Of a stretch of DNA of 64,000 bases, positions 43,956-52,867 are shown piece by piece (position 1 is the stretch's first letter; every line of letters starts with the position of its first letter). The DNA lies in NCBI RefSeq assembly GCF_014196455.1, contig NZ_JACIDS010000005.1:1-64000 (forward strand), given 5' to 3'. This DNA comes from Kaistia hirudinis (GTDB taxonomy: Bacteria; Pseudomonadota; Alphaproteobacteria; Rhizobiales; Kaistiaceae). Both the position numbers and the translations under genes were made by a program. The notes under the pieces are model-generated. The model saw only the letters and a list, made by a program, of their open reading frames with translations. It ran no database searches and had not been told where the DNA came from.

Positions 43956-45374
43956 ATGGTCGTTGCCTTCGACGAGATGGGCGCAAGCAGCCAAGGCTGC
44001 CGGCCGGGTTACGAGGTGCTGAAACGCTGGCTCGAATCGACGCCGCCCGATCTCCTGGCGACACGGCGCGCCGAAGCCGAGCTGCTGTTCCGCCGGATCG
44101 GCATCACCTTCAACGTCTATGGCGACGAGGCGGGCGAGGAGCGGCTGATCCCGTTCGACCTCATTCCGCGCGTGCTCACCAAGACGGAGTGGGGCGTTCT
44201 CGCAAAGGGGCTTGAACAGCGCACCAAGGCGCTCAACGCCTTCCTGGCCGACATCTATTCCAAGGGCGAGATCCTGCGTGCCGGCCTGGTGCCGGAGGAT
44301 CTCATCTATCGCAACCCGTATTATCGGCCGGAAATGGCGGGCCTCAAGCTCGCCCACGACATCTATGTGATGATCGCCGGCATCGATATCGTCCGGGTCG
44401 ACGCCGATACCTTCTATGTGCTCGAGGACAATGCGCGCACGCCGTCGGGCGTGTCCTATATGCTCGAGAACCGCGAAGTCATGATGCGGCTCTTTCCGGA
44501 TCTCTTCGCCGAGCACCGCATCGCACCGGTCGAGAACTATCCCGACGCCCTGCTCGCGACGCTCAAATCCGTGGCGCCGCGCTCGGCGCCTGCCGACCCG
44601 ACCGTCGCGCTGCTGACGCCCGGCCCCTATAACAGCGCCTTCTACGAGCACTCCTTCCTGGCCGACAAGCTCGGCGTCGAACTAGTCGAAGGCCGCGACC
44701 TGCTGGTGCGGGACAATGTCGTCTATATGCGGACGACCGAGGGGCCGAAGCGGGTCGACGTGATCTATCGCCGCCTCGACGACGACTTCCTCGACCCCCT
44801 CACCTTCCGGCCCGATTCGGCACTCGGCGTGCCCGGCCTGATGAGTGCCTACCGCGCCGGCAACATCACGCTCTCGAATGCGGTTGGAACCGGCGTCGCC
44901 GACGACAAGGCCGTCTATTCCTACATGCCGGAGATCGTGAAGTTCTATCTCGGCGAGGAGCCGATCCTGAAGAACGTCCCGACCTGGCGCTGCCGCGAGC
45001 CCGATGCCCTGAAATATGTGCTGGAGCATCTCTCCGAGATGGTCGTGAAGGAGGTCGCCGGCTCGGGCGGCTACGGCATGCTGATCGGCCCCTCGGCGGA
45101 TTCGAAGACGATTGCCGAATTCGCCGCCAAGCTGAAGGCCGATCCGGACGATTTCATCGCGCAGCCGACATTGGCCCTCTCCACCTCGCCGACCTTCGTC
45201 GAGTCCGGCGTCGCGCCGCGCCACGTCGACCTCCGCCCCTTCGTCCTGACGGGCGGCGACAAGGTGCGCATCGTCCCCGGCGGCTTGACCCGCGTCGCGC
45301 TCAAGGAAGGCTCGCTCGTCGTGAATTCCAGCCAGGGCGGCGGCACGAAGGATACATGGGTGCTCGATGCGTGA
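43956..45374 (+). CDS. Circularly permuted ATP-grasp protein (Anbu locus)
   Basis: 472 residues: MVVAFDEMGASSQGCRPGYE, YGDEAGEERLIPFDLIPRVL, then IVRVDADTFYVLEDNARTPS, TPGPYNSAFYEHSFLADKLG and VVKEVAGSGGYGMLIGPSAD. These are the signatures of the circularly permuted ATP-grasp family (DUF404/DUF407 in older terms). ATP-grasp enzymes form amide or peptide bonds using acyl phosphates, and this subfamily is predicted to make or extend a peptide. It is the first gene of a plus-strand operon with alpha-E, transglutaminase-like and Anbu genes. Confidence 0.9.
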   Translation: MVVAFDEMGASSQGCRPGYEVLKRWLESTPPDLLATRRAEAELLFRRIGITFNVYGDEAGEERLIPFDLIPRVLTKTEWGVLAKGLEQRTKALNAFLADIYSKGEILRAGLVPEDLIYRNPYYRPEMAGLKLAHDIYVMIAGIDIVRVDADTFYVLEDNARTPSGVSYMLENREVMMRLFPDLFAEHRIAPVENYPDALLATLKSVAPRSAPADPTVALLTPGPYNSAFYEHSFLADKLGVELVEGRDLLVRDNVVYMRTTEGPKRVDVIYRRLDDDFLDPLTFRPDSALGVPGLMSAYRAGNITLSNAVGTGVADDKAVYSYMPEIVKFYLGEEPILKNVPTWRCREPDALKYVLEHLSEMVVKEVAGSGGYGMLIGPSADSKTIAEFAAKLKADPDDFIAQPTLALSTSPTFVESGVAPRHVDLRPFVLTGGDKVRIVPGGLTRVALKEGSLVVNSSQGGGTKDTWVLDA

Positions 45375-45434
45375 GTTTGGCCGCTCGAATCCCGAGATCC
45401 TGAGCCCGATGCGCAATTTCCGGAGTCATGCACC

Positions 45435-46376
45435 GTGCTGAGTCGTACCGCCGACAATCTGTTCTGGCTCGCGCGCTATGTCGAGCGCGCGGAAAACACC
45501 GCCCGCATCGTCGACGCCGCGAACCGTCTCGCCGCGATGCCGATTTCCTATGCCGGTGAGTCGAACGAGTGGGAGTCGGCCGTCGCGGCGACCGGCTCGC
45601 TTGGCCTGTTCACGGCGCTCGACAAGCCCGCGACTGCCGAAAGCGTCGTCGAATTCCTTGCCTTCTCGCCCAAGAACCCGTCCTCGATCCGCTCCTGCAT
45701 CGAGCGGGCGCGCCTCAATGCGCGGACCGTGCGCACGGCGCTCACCTCGGAAATGTGGGAGGCGATCAACGGAGCCTGGCTGGGCCTCAAGCGCTTCGAC
45801 GGCATCTCGCACAACCGCCTGCAGCTCAACGAGTTTCTGAACTATGTGAAGGAAGCATCGCTGCGCTTCGACGGGTCCGCTAACCGGACCATGCTGCGCA
45901 ACGACGTGTTCTTCTTCTCCGGTCTCGGCGCCTTCATCGAGCGAGCCGACAACACGGCGCGGATCCTGGACGTGAAATACCACATCCTCCTGCCGGAGCG
46001 GGAAAGCGTGGGTGGCGGCCTCGATTTCTTCCAGTGGTCGTCGATCCTGCGTTCGGTTTCCGCCAATACCGCTTATCACTGGGTCTATCGCGAGAGCCTG
46101 AAGCCGTGGCTAGTGGCCGATCTGCTGGTTCTCAATCCCCAGCTGCCGCGCTCGCTCGCCGCCTGCTACGACGCGATCTGCGCCTTCCTGGACGAGCTCG
46201 CGCTCGCCTATGGCCGGCAAGGTCCGGCGCAGCGCGTCGCGCGCTCGATCCGCAATCGCCTGCAGAATTCGACCATCGACCAGGTCTTCCAGGGCGGCCT
46301 GCACGAATTCCTGACCGAGTTCATCGCCGACAATGGCCGGCTCGGGCAGGCCATCACCGACCAGTATCTCGTCTGA
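45435..46376 (+). CDS. Alpha-E domain protein (Anbu locus)
   Basis: 313 residues from a GTG. The alpha-E family start LSRTADNLFWLARYVERAEN is followed by the paired-helix elements WEAINGAWLGLKRFDGIS, FFFSGLGAFIERADNTARIL and WSSILRSVSANTAYHWVYR. It is an all-helical cytoplasmic protein. Its biochemical role is unknown; it is almost always found beside the circularly permuted ATP-grasp protein, so it may be its partner or carry the growing product. The gap to the preceding gene is 60 bases, and the next gene starts 13 bases after its stop. Confidence 0.9.
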   Translation: MLSRTADNLFWLARYVERAENTARIVDAANRLAAMPISYAGESNEWESAVAATGSLGLFTALDKPATAESVVEFLAFSPKNPSSIRSCIERARLNARTVRTALTSEMWEAINGAWLGLKRFDGISHNRLQLNEFLNYVKEASLRFDGSANRTMLRNDVFFFSGLGAFIERADNTARILDVKYHILLPERESVGGGLDFFQWSSILRSVSANTAYHWVYRESLKPWLVADLLVLNPQLPRSLAACYDAICAFLDELALAYGRQGPAQRVARSIRNRLQNSTIDQVFQGGLHEFLTEFIADNGRLGQAITDQYLV

Positions 46377-46389
46377 CGGACACCTCGCC

Positions 46390-47205
46390 ATGCGCCTGCG
46401 GATCGTCCACGAGACGGCCTATCACTACGCCCCGCCGGCCAACGGCACGATCCAGACGCTGCGCCTGACGCCGCGCGGGCATGACGGCCAGTTCGTGATC
46501 AACTGGCGCATCGAGGTCGATCAGGACTGCCATCTCTCGACGACGACCGACCCGTTCGGCAACATCGTCCAGTCGTTCACCACCGAGGGCAAGCTCGACC
46601 ATCTGGTGATCACGGCCCTCGGCGAGGTCGAGACCAACGACATGGCCGGCATGGTGCGCGGCCAGGCCGAGCGGTTCCCGAAGTCGGTCTTCCTGCGCGA
46701 CACCCGGCTGACCGAAGCCGACGCGGCGCTGCGCGACTTCGCTTCGAGCGTCGGCGCGCAGGCGTCGACCGATCCGCTGTCGCGCATGCATGCGCTGATG
46801 CAGGCGGTGCACGAGACGATCGAGATCGGCCATGGCGACGATGACAGCGCCGTCGCGACCTTTGCCGGCCGCACCGGCGACCCACGCGCCATCGCCCATG
46901 TCTTCATCGCCATGGCGCGGCATCTCCAGGTGCCGGCCCGCTATGCGAGCGGCTATCTCCACTGGCCGGAGGAGGCCGAGCCGGCGCTCGCCGAACATGG
47001 CTGGGCCGAGGCCTTCGTCGATGGCGTGGGCTGGATCGGCTTCGATGCGTCCATGAATCTCTGCCCGACGGAGAACTATGTCCGCCTCGCCATCGGTCTC
47101 GACCGGATCGCGGCGGCGCCGGTTCGCGGCGCGTCCTATGGCGATGAACACGCCCCTCCCAAGGTCTCGATCCGCGTGAGCGAGGCCCGTGCGGCAAAGA
47201 GATAG
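46390..47205 (+). CDS. Transglutaminase-like protein lacking the catalytic Cys (Anbu locus)
   Basis: 271 residues from MRLRIVHETAYHY. A bacterial transglutaminase N-terminal domain (TLRLTPRGHDGQFVINWRIE) precedes the transglutaminase core, with HLQVPARYASGYLHW and EHGWAEAFVDGVGWIGFDAS (His and Asp of the triad). The usual nucleophile element G-V-C-Q-D-x-A-H is here G-D-P-R-A-I-A-H (46886-46909), so the Cys is Pro and the neighbouring Asp is Ala. Cysteine-protease or transferase activity is therefore unlikely, and a binding role is inferred. It belongs to the operon with ATP-grasp, alpha-E and Anbu. Confidence 0.9.
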   Translation: MRLRIVHETAYHYAPPANGTIQTLRLTPRGHDGQFVINWRIEVDQDCHLSTTTDPFGNIVQSFTTEGKLDHLVITALGEVETNDMAGMVRGQAERFPKSVFLRDTRLTEADAALRDFASSVGAQASTDPLSRMHALMQAVHETIEIGHGDDDSAVATFAGRTGDPRAIAHVFIAMARHLQVPARYASGYLHWPEEAEPALAEHGWAEAFVDGVGWIGFDASMNLCPTENYVRLAIGLDRIAAAPVRGASYGDEHAPPKVSIRVSEARAAKR

Positions 47206-47286
47206 GGGCACAAGCCCTCCTTCGGCCTTGCGACTCGTACGCGGAGCTTTGATGATCCGCGTTCGGTTCGCAGGAAGGTGCCCGGC

Positions 47287-48030
47287 ATGACCTATTGCGT
47301 TGGAATACTCGTGCGCGAGGGTCTCGTGATGATCGCGGACACGCGCACCAATGCCGGCCTCGACAATATCGCGACGTTCCGCAAGCTGCATCTCTTCCAG
47401 ACCGAGGGCGAGCGCGTCATCACAATCGCCACCGCCGGCAATCTGGCCGTCAGCCAGTCCGTGCTCAACCTGATGACGGAAGGCGTGCGCGATCCCGAGA
47501 CGGGCGAGCTCGAGACGATCTTCACGATCCCTACCATGTTCAAGGTGGCGCAGTTCGTCGGCCGTGCGATCCGCGAGGTCTATCGCGTGCATGGCAAGTC
47601 GATGGAACAGCAATCGGCGAGCTTCGACGTCACCATGCTGCTGGGCGGCCAGGTGAAGGGCGGCAGGCTGCGGCTGTTCATGGTCTATTCGGCCGGCAAT
47701 TTCATCGAGGCGACCGCGGACACGCCCTATCTGCAGATCGGCGAGCACAAATATGGCAAGCCGATCCTCGACCGGGCGGTCACCAGCGAAACGGGCCTTC
47801 AGGAAGCGCTGAAGCTCGGCCTCGTGTCGATGGATTCGACCATCCGCTCCAATCTCGGCGTCGGCATGCCCGTCGACGTCGCCACGATCCGCCGCGATGC
47901 GCTCGCCGTCGAGGTATCGCACCGGATCGACCGGAACGACGAGTATTTCATGGATCTGCGCGAGCGCTGGTCGGCCGCGCTCCGCGCTGCCCATCAGGCT
48001 ATCCCGCCGCCACCCTATGGGCGCGACTGA
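47287..48030 (+). CDS. Proteasome-type protease Anbu (ancestral beta subunit)
   Basis: 247 residues from the ATG at 47287, 8 bases after AGGAAGG (a GTG at 47278 is less likely because it would add a propeptide). With Met removed, Thr1 is the nucleophile (MTYCVGILV), Asp17 is in MIADTRTNAG and Lys32 in TFRKLHLF, the proteasome beta catalytic set. TIATAGNLAVSQSV and VTMLLGGQVKGGRLRLFMVY complete the fold. Anbu proteins self-assemble into open helical or ring oligomers; their physiological substrate is not settled. A hairpin (48039-48068) ends the operon. Confidence 0.93.
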   Translation: MTYCVGILVREGLVMIADTRTNAGLDNIATFRKLHLFQTEGERVITIATAGNLAVSQSVLNLMTEGVRDPETGELETIFTIPTMFKVAQFVGRAIREVYRVHGKSMEQQSASFDVTMLLGGQVKGGRLRLFMVYSAGNFIEATADTPYLQIGEHKYGKPILDRAVTSETGLQEALKLGLVSMDSTIRSNLGVGMPVDVATIRRDALAVEVSHRIDRNDEYFMDLRERWSAALRAAHQAIPPPPYGRD

Positions 48031-48038
48031 ACAAAGAC

Positions 48039-48068
48039 CCGGCCCGTCGGACGCATCCGGCGGGCCGG
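48039..48068. terminator. Hairpin between convergent genes
   Basis: CCGGCCCG (48039-48046) pairs with CGGGCCGG (48061-48068), and CGGA with TCCG inside, giving a 12-pair stem broken by one T/G position. It lies between the end of the Anbu gene and the end of usg and probably terminates both; there is no clear T-run. Confidence 0.5.
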
Positions 48069-48087
48069 CTCGAGCGGTCCACGCTCC

Positions 48088-48354
48088 TTAGTTCACGGCG
48101 AATTCCGCTGACGCCATCCGCACCTCGGCGGCGCCGATCAGATGGCGATGCGCAACCTTCACCGAATGCAGCGGCCCCTCGATCTCGCGCCGCCAGAAGG
48201 AGAGGAAGCGGTTCAGTTCCGGAAAGTCCGGCGCGCGGTCGTATTCCTGCCAGACGAAGGATTGCAGCATGCTGGGATGATCCGGCAGACGGTAGAGAAT
48301 CTCGGCTGTGGTGAGGCCGTAGCCGGCGAGTTGACGCAACAGGGATGAAGCCAT
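48088..48354 (-). CDS. usg: Usg-like family protein
   Basis: 88 residues from MASSLLRQLAGYGLTTAEIL; the rest reads RLPDHPSMLQSFVWQEYD, FPELNRFLSFWRREIEGPL and VRMAS. This is the short Usg family of alphaproteobacteria (named from a gene near trpF in other bacteria). It is cytoplasmic, aromatic-rich and of unknown function. It is convergent with the Anbu gene and has a 145-base gap to the diguanylate cyclase gene upstream. Confidence 0.85.
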   Translation of the reverse strand: MASSLLRQLAGYGLTTAEILYRLPDHPSMLQSFVWQEYDRAPDFPELNRFLSFWRREIEGPLHSVKVAHRHLIGAAEVRMASAEFAVN

Positions 48355-48499
48355 GGGCACCTCGGATTGCGATCAGGTCGACCCCTTTCGGGACCACCCC
48401 ATGGTTCCGCAGCGCAGCATTGATTTCAAGCCAGCTTTGATGGATTGTCCTTTGGAATCAGATCATTAGCAGCATCCGCAACGGAGTGCTGCCAGCCGC

Positions 48500-49648
48500 T
48501 CAGCCGGCATCGGCGACCCGGTCGCGCCCTTCCGCCTTGGCGCGATAGAGCGCCCGGTCGCATCGCACCATGACGTCGTGCAGCGATTCGCCCGGCAGCG
48601 ACCGGGCGACGCCACAACTGAACGTCGCCCTGAACGTGCCTTCGCGCGAGGCGAAGACGATACCGCCGAACCGCCGGCGAATCGTCTCGATGCACGCGGC
48701 CGTCGTTTCCGGACCCGCATCGGCGAACAGCATCGCGAACTCTTCGCCGCCGATCCGCCCCATGGCACTCTCACGCGGCGCGGCATCGCTCAACGCGGCA
48801 GCGAAGGCGCGTATGACCTGGTCGCCGACGTCATGGCCGTGCGTGTCGTTGATCGCCTTGAAGAGGTCGAGATCGAACATGAGCACGCGGCAGGCACGGT
48901 TCTGATTCTGGGATTTTGCGAGGAGGAGCGCGGCGTCGCGATCGAAGGCGCGCCGGTTCGGCAGGCCCGACAATTCGTCGCGATCGGCCTGACGGCGCGA
49001 GGTCTCCATCATGTCGGTCACGACCACGAGAATCAGCGACAGCGCGACGGCGATCAGCACGATCGCCGTCATGGATTGCGAGATCAGCGCATAGCGACTT
49101 TCGACATAGTCACGCGCCGTTGCGCCCGACCCGACCAGGACGGAGATGAACGGCTTGGCCAGAAAGTGCAGCGCCGCGAGACCGAACGCGCCGGTGAGGA
49201 GCCGGTCAAGGAGGCGCGGCGGCGCGCCGACCGCCAGAATCGCCGTGCAGATCAGCAATGCGATCGTGAACGGCAATTGGTAGAGCAGCTCGTACCAGAG
49301 CACGCCGCGCGGCGCCTGCCACAGCAGGACCCGCCCGAGCAGCGACCCGACGAACGAGGCCGGGAGCAGCCAGCGCGACAGCGGCACGTGATAATAGCGA
49401 GCAAGCCCCGCGGCCATGACATGGAAGGCCAGGGAGAACATCGCGAAGCTGCTGAAGACAAAGATTGGTGGCGTCGGCGAGAGGCGCACCAGCAATTCGC
49501 TCAGCGGCGTCCCGGCGCCGATCGCATAGCTCGCGCCGAACCATCGCACGCCGGGCGCCTCGGCACTCCGCGACAAGGCGAGGAACGCGGCTGCGACCAG
49601 CAGGGCGAGCGACGTGTTGACGACGAGTGCGAAAGCGGCGCCGCTCAT
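48500..49648 (-). CDS. Membrane-anchored diguanylate cyclase (GGDEF)
   Basis: 382 residues from MSGAAFALV (a TTG 21 codons upstream is an alternative start). About six N-terminal helices form a membrane sensor, then a GGDEF domain starts at DRDELSGLPNRRAFD. The active site reads GRIGGEEFAML and the Mg-binding FDLDLFKAINDTHGHDVGDQ is intact, so c-di-GMP synthesis is expected. The RxxD inhibitory site is absent (RESA precedes the motif), implying no I-site product inhibition. Confidence 0.88.
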   Translation of the reverse strand: MSGAAFALVVNTSLALLVAAAFLALSRSAEAPGVRWFGASYAIGAGTPLSELLVRLSPTPPIFVFSSFAMFSLAFHVMAAGLARYYHVPLSRWLLPASFVGSLLGRVLLWQAPRGVLWYELLYQLPFTIALLICTAILAVGAPPRLLDRLLTGAFGLAALHFLAKPFISVLVGSGATARDYVESRYALISQSMTAIVLIAVALSLILVVVTDMMETSRRQADRDELSGLPNRRAFDRDAALLLAKSQNQNRACRVLMFDLDLFKAINDTHGHDVGDQVIRAFAAALSDAAPRESAMGRIGGEEFAMLFADAGPETTAACIETIRRRFGGIVFASREGTFRATFSCGVARSLPGESLHDVMVRCDRALYRAKAEGRDRVADAG

Positions 49649-49766
49649 TCCAGAAACACTTTGAGCCAGGAACGGATTGAACTGAAAAGAATAGTCGCCC
49701 CGGCGGGGCAATCGTCATCGCGACCTCGCGGCCGTCAGCCGAACATGCCTCGGTCTTCCACCGGGC

Positions 49767-50375
49767 TCAATGCCCGTCTGCGCGGCCGATCCGCGCTCCG
49801 AACCGGCCGAGCGCTTCCGGCGTATCGAGGTCAATGGAAACGGCCTCCCCGATCTCGATTGTGACGACCTCCCGGGCGTAAGCCGCGATCAGGTCCCGCG
49901 CGCCCCTGTCGCCAGAAAGGCCCATCAGATCGCCAAGGAAGCGCCGGGGCCAGAACACCGGGTTCCCGCGCTGGCCCTGATGCGTCGGCACCACGATCGG
50001 ATGCGGATCGCCCGCCTCGAAGGTGGCGACGAGCGTGTCGAGCACGGCGCCCGTGATGAACGGCATGTCGGCGAGCAACACGGCCGCGCCGTCGCACGCG
50101 GGCGGCAAAGCGGCCAGGCCGCATCGCAATGATGTCGACAGTCCGTCGCGATAGGCGGGATTGGAAACGAGCGCCACGTCGAGGCCGGCGAGCGCCTCCG
50201 CGATGTCCGGTGCGGCATGACCGGTGACGACCACGACGGGCGACAACCGGCTCGCAAGCGCGGCCTCCGCGACGCGGCGCACCAGCGCGCGACCGCCGAG
50301 CTCGGCCAGCAGCTTGTTCGGGCCGCCCACGCGCAGCCCCTGCCCCGCCGCCAGAACGAGCGCGGCGACGCTCAA
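49767..50375 (-). CDS. MocA-like nucleotidyltransferase (molybdenum cofactor cytidylyltransferase family)
   Basis: 202 residues. The nucleotide-binding LVLAAGQGLRVGGPNKLLAE is followed by VVVTGHAAPDIAEAL, LLADMPFI and GQRGNPVFWPRRFLGDLMGL. This is the MobA/MocA fold, and by length and motifs the MocA branch that makes molybdopterin cytosine dinucleotide for xanthine-oxidase-type enzymes. The TTG start overlaps the stop of the XdhC gene (TTGA at 50372-50375), so translation is coupled. No molybdo-hydroxylase gene is present in the window. Confidence 0.82.
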   Translation of the reverse strand: MSVAALVLAAGQGLRVGGPNKLLAELGGRALVRRVAEAALASRLSPVVVVTGHAAPDIAEALAGLDVALVSNPAYRDGLSTSLRCGLAALPPACDGAAVLLADMPFITGAVLDTLVATFEAGDPHPIVVPTHQGQRGNPVFWPRRFLGDLMGLSGDRGARDLIAAYAREVVTIEIGEAVSIDLDTPEALGRFGARIGRADGH

Positions 50376-51403
50376 GGCTGCGTACCCCGCTTGCGCAGCG
50401 AGTCGACGACTTCGGCGAGGATCGCGACGGCGATCTCGGCGGGAGACTGCGCCGCGATCGGAAGACCGATCGGCGCCCGGATGCGCACCACCTGGGCGAC
50501 CGAGGCTCCCGCGTCGAGGAGGCGCTGCCCCCGCTTTTCATGCGTCTTGCGGCTGCCGAGTGCGCCGACATAGAAGCAATCGGCATCCAGCGCCGCGCGG
50601 AGCGGCAGATCGTCGATCCGCCCGTCATGCGTCAGCACCGCCACGGCCGTGAAGCGATCGAGCGCCAGACGCGGGAGCACGTCCTGCGGCCATTCGGCGA
50701 TGACATCGCATCCAGGAAAGCGCTCGGGTGTCGCGAAGGCCGTGCGCGGATCGACGATCGTCACGTCGAAGCCGGCAAGCCGCGCCATGGGGAGCAGCGA
50801 CTGCGCGATATGCACCGCGCCGATCACCACGAGGCGCGGCGGCGGCAGGTGAACGGCGAGGAAAACCTCGTCCTTGCCCGGCTCGAAGACGAGGCCAGAA
50901 CGTCCGGACCGAAGGCGGGCCGCGAGTTCGCCCTCCAAAGGATCGCCCGCAACCTCGTCCTCCCGCACGAGGCGCGTCGATCCCGTCGCGATATCCGTGA
51001 CGAGGATCGCGGCACGGCGCTGACGCCTCAGCGCATTCAGCTCCGCGAGTGTGGCAAGATCCCATTGCCAGGCCACCTTCTCGACGAAGACCCGGATACG
51101 GCCGCCGCAGGAGAGCCCGACGCGCCAGGCCGTCTCGTCGGCAACGCCGAATGCGAGGACGCGGGGCGAGCCGGTCGCAATGACGTCGGCCGCCTCGCTC
51201 ACGACCTCCCCCTCGACGCAGCCGCCGGAGACCGAGCCCTGGAAGCGACCATCGGCATGGATCACCAGATGACTGCCGACCGGCCGCGGCGACGATCCCC
51301 ATGTCTCGATGACCGTCGCCAGGGCGACGCCCTGTCCTTCGCCGGCCCAGCGCTCTGCCAGCAGGAGCGGATCGTCCAAGTCGGCTCGTAGCTCCTTCGC
51401 CAT
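50372..51403 (-). CDS. XdhC/CoxI family molybdenum-cofactor insertion protein
   Basis: 343 residues from MAKELRADLDDP. The XdhC_CoxI domain has ATVIETWGSSPRPVGSHLVI and GSVSGGCVEGEVVSEAADVI. The Rossmann-like second half has LVVIGAVHIAQSLLPMARLA and FYVGALGSRKTHEKR. XdhC proteins protect and insert Moco into xanthine dehydrogenase or CO dehydrogenase. It is paired with the MocA-like gene downstream, typically a maturation module for a molybdo-hydroxylase, which must lie elsewhere. Confidence 0.86.
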   Translation of the reverse strand: MAKELRADLDDPLLLAERWAGEGQGVALATVIETWGSSPRPVGSHLVIHADGRFQGSVSGGCVEGEVVSEAADVIATGSPRVLAFGVADETAWRVGLSCGGRIRVFVEKVAWQWDLATLAELNALRRQRRAAILVTDIATGSTRLVREDEVAGDPLEGELAARLRSGRSGLVFEPGKDEVFLAVHLPPPRLVVIGAVHIAQSLLPMARLAGFDVTIVDPRTAFATPERFPGCDVIAEWPQDVLPRLALDRFTAVAVLTHDGRIDDLPLRAALDADCFYVGALGSRKTHEKRGQRLLDAGASVAQVVRIRAPIGLPIAAQSPAEIAVAILAEVVDSLRKRGTQP

Positions 51404-51645
51404 ACCCCGTTCCTTGTCGTGCACCACTCAACCGTGTGCCATGAATCGACGAATAGCGACGAGGATGCAGCAGGTTCCCTGCCACATCCTTGCGCCGGCA
51501 TCGCGTCTCGGGGCTTCAATCTCCGGCCATCCCTCGTTTATATCGCTTGACGAGACGACAGCCCATGGTGACATGGCGAGCGACAAGCGGCATGGACGGC
51601 GTTTCCAGCCGTCGCATGAGTTAGGGATCGTACGGGGAAGGGTCG

Positions 51646-52431
51646 ATGCCACGGATCACGATGGACGACGGGATCGGACTTTATGTCGAGGCCGCGCCGG
51701 ACAACGGGAAGCCACCTCTCCTCCTGCTGAATGCGCTCGGTAGCGACCACACCCTGTGGGACCAGCAGGTCCCGGTCTTCTCCGAGCATTTCCGCATCAT
51801 CCGCTTCGACGATCGCGGCCACGGCCAGTCCGACATTCCGGATACGCCCTATACGATCGATCGCCTCGGCCGGGACGCACGCGGCGTCCTGGAGGCCTTC
51901 GATATCGACAGCGCGCACGTCGTTGGCGTCTCAAAGGGCGGCATGGTGGGGGCATGGCTGGGCGCCAATTCTCCCGAGCATGTCGAAAAGCTGGTGATCT
52001 CGTCCTCCGCGCCGCATCTGGCGCCCCGGGACGTCTGGGAGGGGCGCGCCAACACCGCCCGCAATGAAGGCGTGGCGGCGCTGGTCGATGCCGTTATCGG
52101 CCGCTGGTTCACCGAGGAGTTTCGCCTGGGCCAGCCCGAGACGATCGCCCGTGTCCGCGCGATGATCCTCGGCACCTCCAATGAGGGCTATGCGGCCTGC
52201 TGCGAAGCCCTCGCCGAAATGGACCTCCGCGACGACCTGGAGCTTATCCCGGTGCCGGCGCTCGTGCTGTGTGGCGATTCGGACCCCGGCGTTCAGCCGG
52301 CCAAGACGCGCGAATGGGTCGCCACGATCGAGGGCGCGCGTCTCGAGGTGATCCGCAAATGCGCCCATTTGCCGAACATCGAGCAAGCCGCGACGTTCGA
52401 CAAGCTGGTGCTGGACTTCCTCCAGAGCTGA
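51646..52431 (+). CDS. 3-oxoadipate enol-lactonase-like alpha/beta hydrolase
   Basis: 261 residues. The triad is Ser in GVSKGGMVGAWLG, Asp in VLCGDSDPGVQP and His in RKCAHLPNIEQA, with LLLNALGSDHTLWDQQVPVF at the start. This is the PcaD signature order, including the G-x-S-x-G-G and the H-L-P-N-I ending. It would hydrolyse the enol-lactone of the protocatechuate branch. No other pca gene is nearby, so a different lactone or ester is possible. It stands alone; the 242-base spacer before it shows no gene. Confidence 0.8.
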   Translation: MPRITMDDGIGLYVEAAPDNGKPPLLLLNALGSDHTLWDQQVPVFSEHFRIIRFDDRGHGQSDIPDTPYTIDRLGRDARGVLEAFDIDSAHVVGVSKGGMVGAWLGANSPEHVEKLVISSSAPHLAPRDVWEGRANTARNEGVAALVDAVIGRWFTEEFRLGQPETIARVRAMILGTSNEGYAACCEALAEMDLRDDLELIPVPALVLCGDSDPGVQPAKTREWVATIEGARLEVIRKCAHLPNIEQAATFDKLVLDFLQS

Positions 52432-52453
52432 CCGGTGCAGGCCGCCGGCCTGC

Positions 52454-52867
52454 TTAGACCTTCCCTTCCCGTCCGAGCATGCCGTCGACGCTCCAGCGTC
52501 CCGGGCCTGCAACGACGAGGTAGAGGAAGAGGAAGCAGTAGAGGATCGCCGCGTCGCCGCCGTTCAGCACCGGATAGAAGCTGCGCGGTGCATGCGCGAT
52601 CCAATAGGCGAAGGCCATGACGCCCGAGAGGACGAACGCGACCGGCCGCGTGAACAGGCCGAGGACTAGCAGCACGCCGCCGATCAGTTCGAAAACGCCC
52701 GCAATCCAGGAGAGGCTGAACATCTGGCTCGTCCGCTCGGACGGCGGAAAACCGAGAATCTTCTGGGTGCCATGCGCCATGAAGATCAAGGCGGACACGA
52801 TACGCAGGACGCCGAGCATATACGGCTCGAAACGCGACAAACGGGCAGAAAACATAAGCAAGACCAT
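52454..52867 (-). CDS. DoxX family membrane protein
   Basis: 137 residues with four helices. The DoxX-like core is LRIVSALIFMAHGTQKILGF, FELIGGVLLVLGLFTRPVAF and SGVMAFAYWIAH, followed by LYCFLFLYLVVAGPG. The start is taken at the ATG at 52865-52867; other in-frame starts at 52873 (TTG) and 52855 exist. DoxX proteins are small quinone- or redox-related membrane proteins of uncertain role. It is convergent with the PcaD-like gene. Confidence 0.8.
   Translation of the reverse strand: MVLLMFSARLSRFEPYMLGVLRIVSALIFMAHGTQKILGFPPSERTSQMFSLSWIAGVFELIGGVLLVLGLFTRPVAFVLSGVMAFAYWIAHAPRSFYPVLNGGDAAILYCFLFLYLVVAGPGRWSVDGMLGREGKV

Noticed and set aside
46354-47994. 546-codon minus-strand frame opposite the Anbu locus
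   Set aside because: Antisense shadow of the transglutaminase and Anbu genes; no family features.
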